The notes below the pieces were generated by a model. The model saw nothing but the letters and a program-made list of their open reading frames with translations. It was not told where the DNA came from and made no database searches. A DNA stretch of 64,000 nucleotides from Ruminococcus flavefaciens (lineage in GTDB: Bacteria > Bacillota > Clostridia > Oscillospirales > Ruminococcaceae). Of this stretch, positions 60,099-64,000 are shown in pieces; the stretch's first letter is position 1, and every line of letters begins with the position of its first letter. The stretch covers positions 131,607 through 195,606 of the forward strand of contig NZ_UETD01000011.1 in assembly GCF_900116855.1 (NCBI RefSeq). Reading direction: 5' to 3'. The translations under genes and the position numbers were made by a program.

Positions 60099-60409
60099 TA
60101 TTTCACCTCCCGAAGCAGCTGACCAATCATCTCCGTGACCTTCCTGTGCTCGTCGAGGAGCGGCTGGAAATTCACGGCGGTCAGCCTGTCCATGTTTGCA
60201 AGTGTAGCTATCTGATTGAGGTTTCGCCCGATAGCTTTCTGCTGCCGAACTATCTCATCGATGCCGTGTGCGACAAAGATCTTCTTGCCGAGAGCGCACC
60301 GCATTACGAAGTCATTCAGCTTCAGTCCGTGCCGCTCAGCCAGTTTATGGATATGTCTGCTTTCTTCCTCTGTGCAGCGTATCGCTATTGTGGTATTCTT
60401 CTTTCTCAT
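60098..60409 (-). CDS. mobC: MobC relaxosome accessory protein
   Basis: 103 residues, with a ribbon-helix-helix start (TTIAIRCTEEESRHIHKLAERHGLKLNDFVMRCALG) and the MobC-family C-terminal half (RQQKAIGRNLNQIATLANMD ... EMIGQLLREVK). It binds near oriT and aids relaxase nicking. Its stop overlaps the mobA GTG start (TAGTG), so the two are translationally coupled. Confidence 0.92.
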   Translation of the reverse strand: MRKKNTTIAIRCTEEESRHIHKLAERHGLKLNDFVMRCALGKKIFVAHGIDEIVRQQKAIGRNLNQIATLANMDRLTAVNFQPLLDEHRKVTEMIGQLLREVK

Positions 60410-60414
60410 ATTAT

Positions 60415-60656
60415 CTACCTCCTGACTTTTGTTGGTGTATGCCTATGAATTGAAGTGGGTTCGGGCTTCTGCCCGACAAGCAAGGCGGCAGGCGGAATGC
60501 CAGCTGCTATGCTTGCCGGCTTTTCCAGAGCCGATTTTCTCGGGTACCGTCACTTTTTCCTTCGCCGATAGTATCTGTGCGGTATCGCCACACTCGCTCG
60601 ACGTTGCGCCACAACCGCTTTTGTGTGCGTAGGTGGAATAACTACCCGATTTCTGT
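60415..60656. other. Candidate oriT region
   Basis: Gene-free stretch directly upstream of mobC, where MOBP oriTs usually lie. Contains TCGGGCttctGCCCGA (about 60465-60480), followed by GC-rich sequence with GGCGGCAGGCGG, and further short hairpins. No nic site can be assigned from sequence alone. Confidence 0.4.
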
Positions 60657-60660
60657 ATCG

Positions 60661-60686
60661 GAGGCAAAAACGGGCGTTTTTGTGCC
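60661..60686. terminator. Hairpin after the RepA-like ATPase gene
   Basis: GAGGCaAAAACG-gg-CGTTTTTGtGCCTC stem immediately after the minus-strand stop; may end that transcript. Confidence 0.5.
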
Positions 60687-61877
60687 TCAAGGCTGAAACG
60701 GCTCGACTTCAATACCTTGCTCCGCTAACTTTTCTGTGATTCGGGTCGCTGCCCACTCAATAAGTTTATCACCAACAGGGACAGCAATTGTTTTAACATC
60801 ACTGGCAGAAGGAGTAACGGTTTGCGAAGATATATCAGCGTTTGAAGACGTTTCAGGGACGGCAGGGGCACCACTTTCAGGGTACAGTAATTTACTGCCA
60901 CTGCTGTCCCTATCAGCTTCGTAACGGACACAGATACTGCGAGTGCCGTTACTTTTTGTTTTGCCATAGCTGATACCGAGCGAGTGAACTTCTTCATCGT
61001 GCTGCAATAGTTCACGGTACATCCAGTTGTTTTTGAATTCCTCTGACGGAAACTTTTTGCATAACAGTTCACACAGCTCAGACGCACTTCCGCGGAACTC
61101 TTTTCGCTCCAGCATAAAATCATGTATCACTGACGGGAAGTTATCAGGCTTGTCATCGGGCGGCTTGTCAAGCAGTTTCCACTTTGCTCCGTCCCTGATA
61201 ACATTTATGTCGAGCGACGGAGCACCGCGACCACTGATATTCAGCACAGCATTCTTGCTGTCTCACTTGCGCGGAAGAACAAGAAAACCGTCTGATGCAC
61301 CCGGGATACCATTCGTACCAAGTATCATGTTGTTCGGATTGGAGTCTTGCTGTTTTCGGTTGTGATGAACAAGAATAATTGCGATGCCTAACTCGTCAGC
61401 AATAGATTTCAGCGTTGATACGTCCTTGTAATCACTGCCGTACTTCATATCAACTGTATCGCGCACTTTTTGCAGAGTATCAATGACTATCAGCTTCAGG
61501 TCTGAGAATGTTTCCTTGCACTTACGCAGGTCATCTTCAAGACCGTTGCCGAGAGTGTTGACGAGCAAAACGTATTGCAGATTATCCGTCGGCTCATCTG
61601 TCAGCTCATACATTCGCGTCTGCAAATTATCAGACGTATCTTCAAGTGCCATGTAAACCACATGACCTTGTTCTGTTTTGCGTCCAAGAAACTTTTCACC
61701 TTTGGCAATCGCAAGACACATATCCATCATCATCCACGACTTGCCAATCTTCGGATCACCTGACAGTACATGGAGACCGGGATAGATCATTTCGTCAACG
61801 ATGAAGCGTCTCTTTTTCATCGGCGTGTTCATTATCTCGACGCTGCTTTTGAACTCGATTTCGATTCGTTTTGTCAA
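60687..61877 (-). pseudogene. RepA-like AAA ATPase interrupted by an in-frame TGA
   Basis: One continuous frame of 397 codons with a single TGA at 61263-61265. Start is TTG at 61877 with AAAGGATG upstream. The N-terminal part (204 residues) is a RecA-fold AAA_25/RepA-type ATPase: Walker A GDPKIGKS at 40-47, LKLIVIDTLQKVR (Walker B) and IAIILVHHNRKQ. It stops after FLVLPRK; beyond the TGA the same frame continues DSKNAVLNISGRGAPSLDINVIRDG, the expected family continuation, to a stop at 60687. So a nonsense mutation, a sequencing error or recoding is present. Homologues are replication helicases or primase-helper ATPases of plasmids and ICEs. Confidence 0.82.
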
Positions 61878-62204
61878 TAAAAATCATCCTTTCTTCATAA
61901 AAATGTGGGAGCAGTATCCTATATGCAAATCAACCTGTTTTTGCATAAGATTTTGACCGCTCTGAAACGTTTTCCGAAACACAAATTGATTTTCATGAGA
62001 ACTGACCATTTCTCACTAAAGCATAAAAACAGCTGCATTGCTCATAGAATAGAGCTTTACAGACATTTAAACTCAAAACTGATATTATGACAGTTTTGAA
62101 TGTTTTTCAGCCAAAAATGAACGTTTCGGAATGAAAATGTGGGAGCAGTATCCTTATTGCATTTTGGCAGGTTTTGTGATATACTTTTAGCAGGTGGTGA
62201 GACC
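61878..62204. other. Repeat-rich divergent region, candidate origin/operator
   Basis: Between the divergent RepA-like and RNA polymerase-like genes. A 21-bp direct repeat containing GTGGGAGCAGTATCCT occurs at 61899-61919 and 62134-62154. A perfect inverted repeat TCAAAACTG (62073-62081) / CAGTTTTGA (62091-62099) and TTCCGAAAC-type inverted repeats (about 61973 and 62122) lie between. It is AT-rich. The architecture fits an iteron-like origin or a shared operator; no gene is supported. Confidence 0.5.
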
Positions 62205-64000
62205 ATGAAGTACAGGATATATGATCTGTCCGTCAGAGCAATGCTCAACTACTCAAAGCCTGACGGACTGTTTTACAAAACAGTTATTGATAAAAACGCA
62301 CTGCGGAGCTGTCTGAAACACTCCGCTCATGAGCAGGACGACAATGCACTTTTCTATCAGATAATGTGCGTGCTGCACGGTGACGACTTCAAGTATGAGA
62401 ACGCTGACCTTGTGACGGACCTGTCCGATGTTATTTTTTACGCAGACTTCTCACGGGTGTTTGACCGTGACGCATCGCACCCTTACTATGCACAGCTCCA
62501 AGAGAAGGCTGCGTCATTGTTTACGAACAGAGGAGTGGAGATAGATTTCGGCAACGGTATGCACAAGTACGTTGCGTTTGAGCGCTCAGCCAGCATGAGC
62601 AGAAATGCTGTGCTGTCATTTATCCGTGAGGACATTTTCTGGAAGGTCACTGAGCGCATACGTCTCGGCATGGAGATAACAAAGTGTCAGCTCAGCAAGC
62701 TGTACGCATACAACGGACTTATGCTCTCGGGCGGTATCCGTGTTGACGGAATCGGCATCGACAAGCCCCACAGAGTTATAGTTGTGGAAAATCAAAAACA
62801 CACCGTTCACGACACAGATGTTATCACTGTTGAGGACGACGGCAGCGACGCACCTGTGCGAAAGTATCATCGTGTTGAGCGCAGGGAAAGTGTTGATATT
62901 CTCGGCTATGACGGCGAAGGAGTTATCTCTAAGGAGTTCGCCAAGGTCATCAATAAAAAGTTAGGCGGCGAGCACACCTCGTTTCAGATTCGTCTGCCGT
63001 ACATCAAGGGTATGCTGCACCAGATAGATATTCACGACTTCTTCAAAAGCGCAGGAGTTGCAATGCTCACCGACATCTGGGGAGTTGAGCACAAGGTTGC
63101 TGACGTTGACATTATCCTAACCAAGAGTATGTTCAAGGGCTACGGCTGGCTCTGCGATAACAATATGAGCTGGGAGAACTATTGGGACGCATTCCGCAGA
63201 TACAAGCACGCTCTGTACATCTCTGGTGTCAGCAAAGACAGTCCGCAGAAGTTTACGGAGCTGAACTATCAGTTCCTCAACACACTTTCAATGACAGCTG
63301 ACGAGTTCCGACCTCTTGATCTGCCGCTTTCCTTCCCTGTGAATGATAACCGCCACTGGCTCACCAAGGAAACGGAAAGAGAATACCACAGGCTTTGTAC
63401 CGACAGGGAGTACCGCCTGAGCTTTTTCACAAGCCCAAAACACAGACGTGGTACTAAAGAATACTATCTCAAAAAGATTCTGGAGAAAAATCCGAAGTTC
63501 ATTGCCGAGCCTGTTTACGCTGACAGATTGAAGTCACGGGCTCAGGCGGTGCTGAAACAATATGCTCTCGGACGTCTTATCGTTGCAGGCGACAACCGCT
63601 ACCTCTCCGCAGACCTGCTCGGTTTTCTTAGAAGTTTTATTCCTGCCAAAGCGAAAAGAAATACAAGTCAGCGCAACTTCTTCAACGGTGCAATACAAAG
63701 TGAATTTGAGAAGAACGCTTTCTATGCTCCGTCAATGGCGTATACTCACAGCAATGAATGTACGCTCTTGCGAAATCCGCATATTTCCCGAAACGAAGAG
63801 GTTCAGCTGCAAGTCTATCCCGACGTTGAGAATATGAGGAAGTATTATCTCAGCCACCTCACCGACGTTGTTATGGTGAACTGGGACTCGCTGACTGCGG
63901 AGCGTCTCGGCGGTGCGGACTTCGACGGCGATATGATAAAAACTATCTCCGATCCAATCGTCAACCGATGTGTCAAGCGCAATTCAAAGGCTGAGACTCC
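62205..64000 (+). CDS. Single-subunit double-psi beta-barrel RNA polymerase (RdRP-like), 3' end beyond the window
   Basis: Open from ATG 62205 (CAGGTGGTG RBS) to the window end, at least 598 codons, no stop. Near the end is RNPHISRNEE (R523-N-P) and, after YYLSHLTDVVMVNWDSLTAERLG, the catalytic signature GADFDGD with Asp residues D572, D574 and D576 coordinating Mg2+. This R-N-P plus G-x-DxDGD layout is that of the cellular RNA-dependent RNA polymerase family (QDE-1 type) and of phage YonO-like single-subunit RNA polymerases, distant relatives of the beta/beta' active site. The first 500 residues show no other known domain. It would synthesise RNA; template (DNA or RNA) is unknown. Divergent from the RepA-like gene on the same mobile element. 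Confidence 0.8.
   Translation, partial: MKYRIYDLSVRAMLNYSKPDGLFYKTVIDKNALRSCLKHSAHEQDDNALFYQIMCVLHGDDFKYENADLVTDLSDVIFYADFSRVFDRDASHPYYAQLQEKAASLFTNRGVEIDFGNGMHKYVAFERSASMSRNAVLSFIREDIFWKVTERIRLGMEITKCQLSKLYAYNGLMLSGGIRVDGIGIDKPHRVIVVENQKHTVHDTDVITVEDDGSDAPVRKYHRVERRESVDILGYDGEGVISKEFAKVINKKLGGEHTSFQIRLPYIKGMLHQIDIHDFFKSAGVAMLTDIWGVEHKVADVDIILTKSMFKGYGWLCDNNMSWENYWDAFRRYKHALYISGVSKDSPQKFTELNYQFLNTLSMTADEFRPLDLPLSFPVNDNRHWLTKETEREYHRLCTDREYRLSFFTSPKHRRGTKEYYLKKILEKNPKFIAEPVYADRLKSRAQAVLKQYALGRLIVAGDNRYLSADLLGFLRSFIPAKAKRNTSQRNFFNGAIQSEFEKNAFYAPSMAYTHSNECTLLRNPHISRNEEVQLQVYPDVENMRKYYLSHLTDVVMVNWDSLTAERLGGADFDGDMIKTISDPIVNRCVKRNSKAET

Noticed and set aside
62486..62870. Minus-strand frames within the polymerase-like gene
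   Set aside because: They are shadows of a long plus-strand frame that has a start, an RBS and catalytic motifs.
63562..63837. Plus-strand frame of 91 codons
   Set aside because: Lies in a different frame inside the polymerase-like gene with no RBS; the main frame is uninterrupted from 62205 to 64000.

Overview
The window reads as a chromosome segment of a cellulolytic Ruminococcus-like member of the Clostridia (Oscillospiraceae). The reasons are two secreted GH5 cellulases with Thr-rich linkers and C-terminal type I dockerins of the ruminococcal kind, three more dockerin proteins, T-box and PyrR leader regulation typical of Firmicutes, consensus 17-bp-spaced promoters and strong AGGAGG ribosome binding sites. 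Base composition looks somewhat above 50 % GC in the core and lower in a few accessory genes. The organism assignment is an inference from gene content.

Layout. 1-10.1 kb is a minus-strand housekeeping block: cytidylate kinase (3' end outside the window), two small membrane proteins, a YhiN-type flavoprotein, DUF3006, a ComEC-like metallo-beta-lactamase hydrolase, a YgiQ radical SAM protein, a GNAT acetyltransferase, FtsK/SpoIIIE, a TepA/ClpP-like protease and a small membrane-anchored protein. 10.2-18.3 kb is a plus-strand pyrimidine cluster (PyrR attenuator, pyrR, pyrC, pyrF, a hypothetical gene, carA, carB), interrupted by palindromic intergenic repeats and followed by uvrB. 20.6-36.2 kb is the cellulosomal/secreted region: a dockerin protein with repeated modules, two GH5-dockerin cellulases, two divergent orphan solute-binding lipoproteins, a dockerin/Big_2/M15 carboxypeptidase and a dockerin protein with apparent carbohydrate-binding modules. 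36.4-40.2 kb holds the c-di-AMP pair cdaA-cdaR and a cysteine desulfurase/DUF3343 pair. 40.3-48.1 kb is a T-box-controlled trp operon in the unusual order E-G-methyltransferase-B-A-D-C-F, followed by aspartate kinase, a GNAT/glycerate kinase pair, glgB, aroC and a DAHP synthase. These make the window rich in chorismate-to-tryptophan functions.

55.9-64.0 kb is a mobile element at a tRNA-Ser(CGA) gene. A 40-nt partial copy of the tRNA lies just upstream of the intact gene. The element carries a WapI-like orphan gene, a tyrosine integrase, an excisionase-like HTH protein, a DUF6809 protein, a MOBP-type relaxase with a second coiled-coil/TM gene overprinted in another frame, mobC, and a RepA-like ATPase interrupted by an in-frame TGA. 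Divergent from that ATPase is a long open frame that runs off the window end. It carries the GADFDGD catalytic signature of double-psi beta-barrel RNA polymerases (QDE-1-type RdRP / YonO family). This single-subunit polymerase on a mobilizable element, set beside a replication-type ATPase and a repeat-rich divergent region, is the most unusual content of the window.
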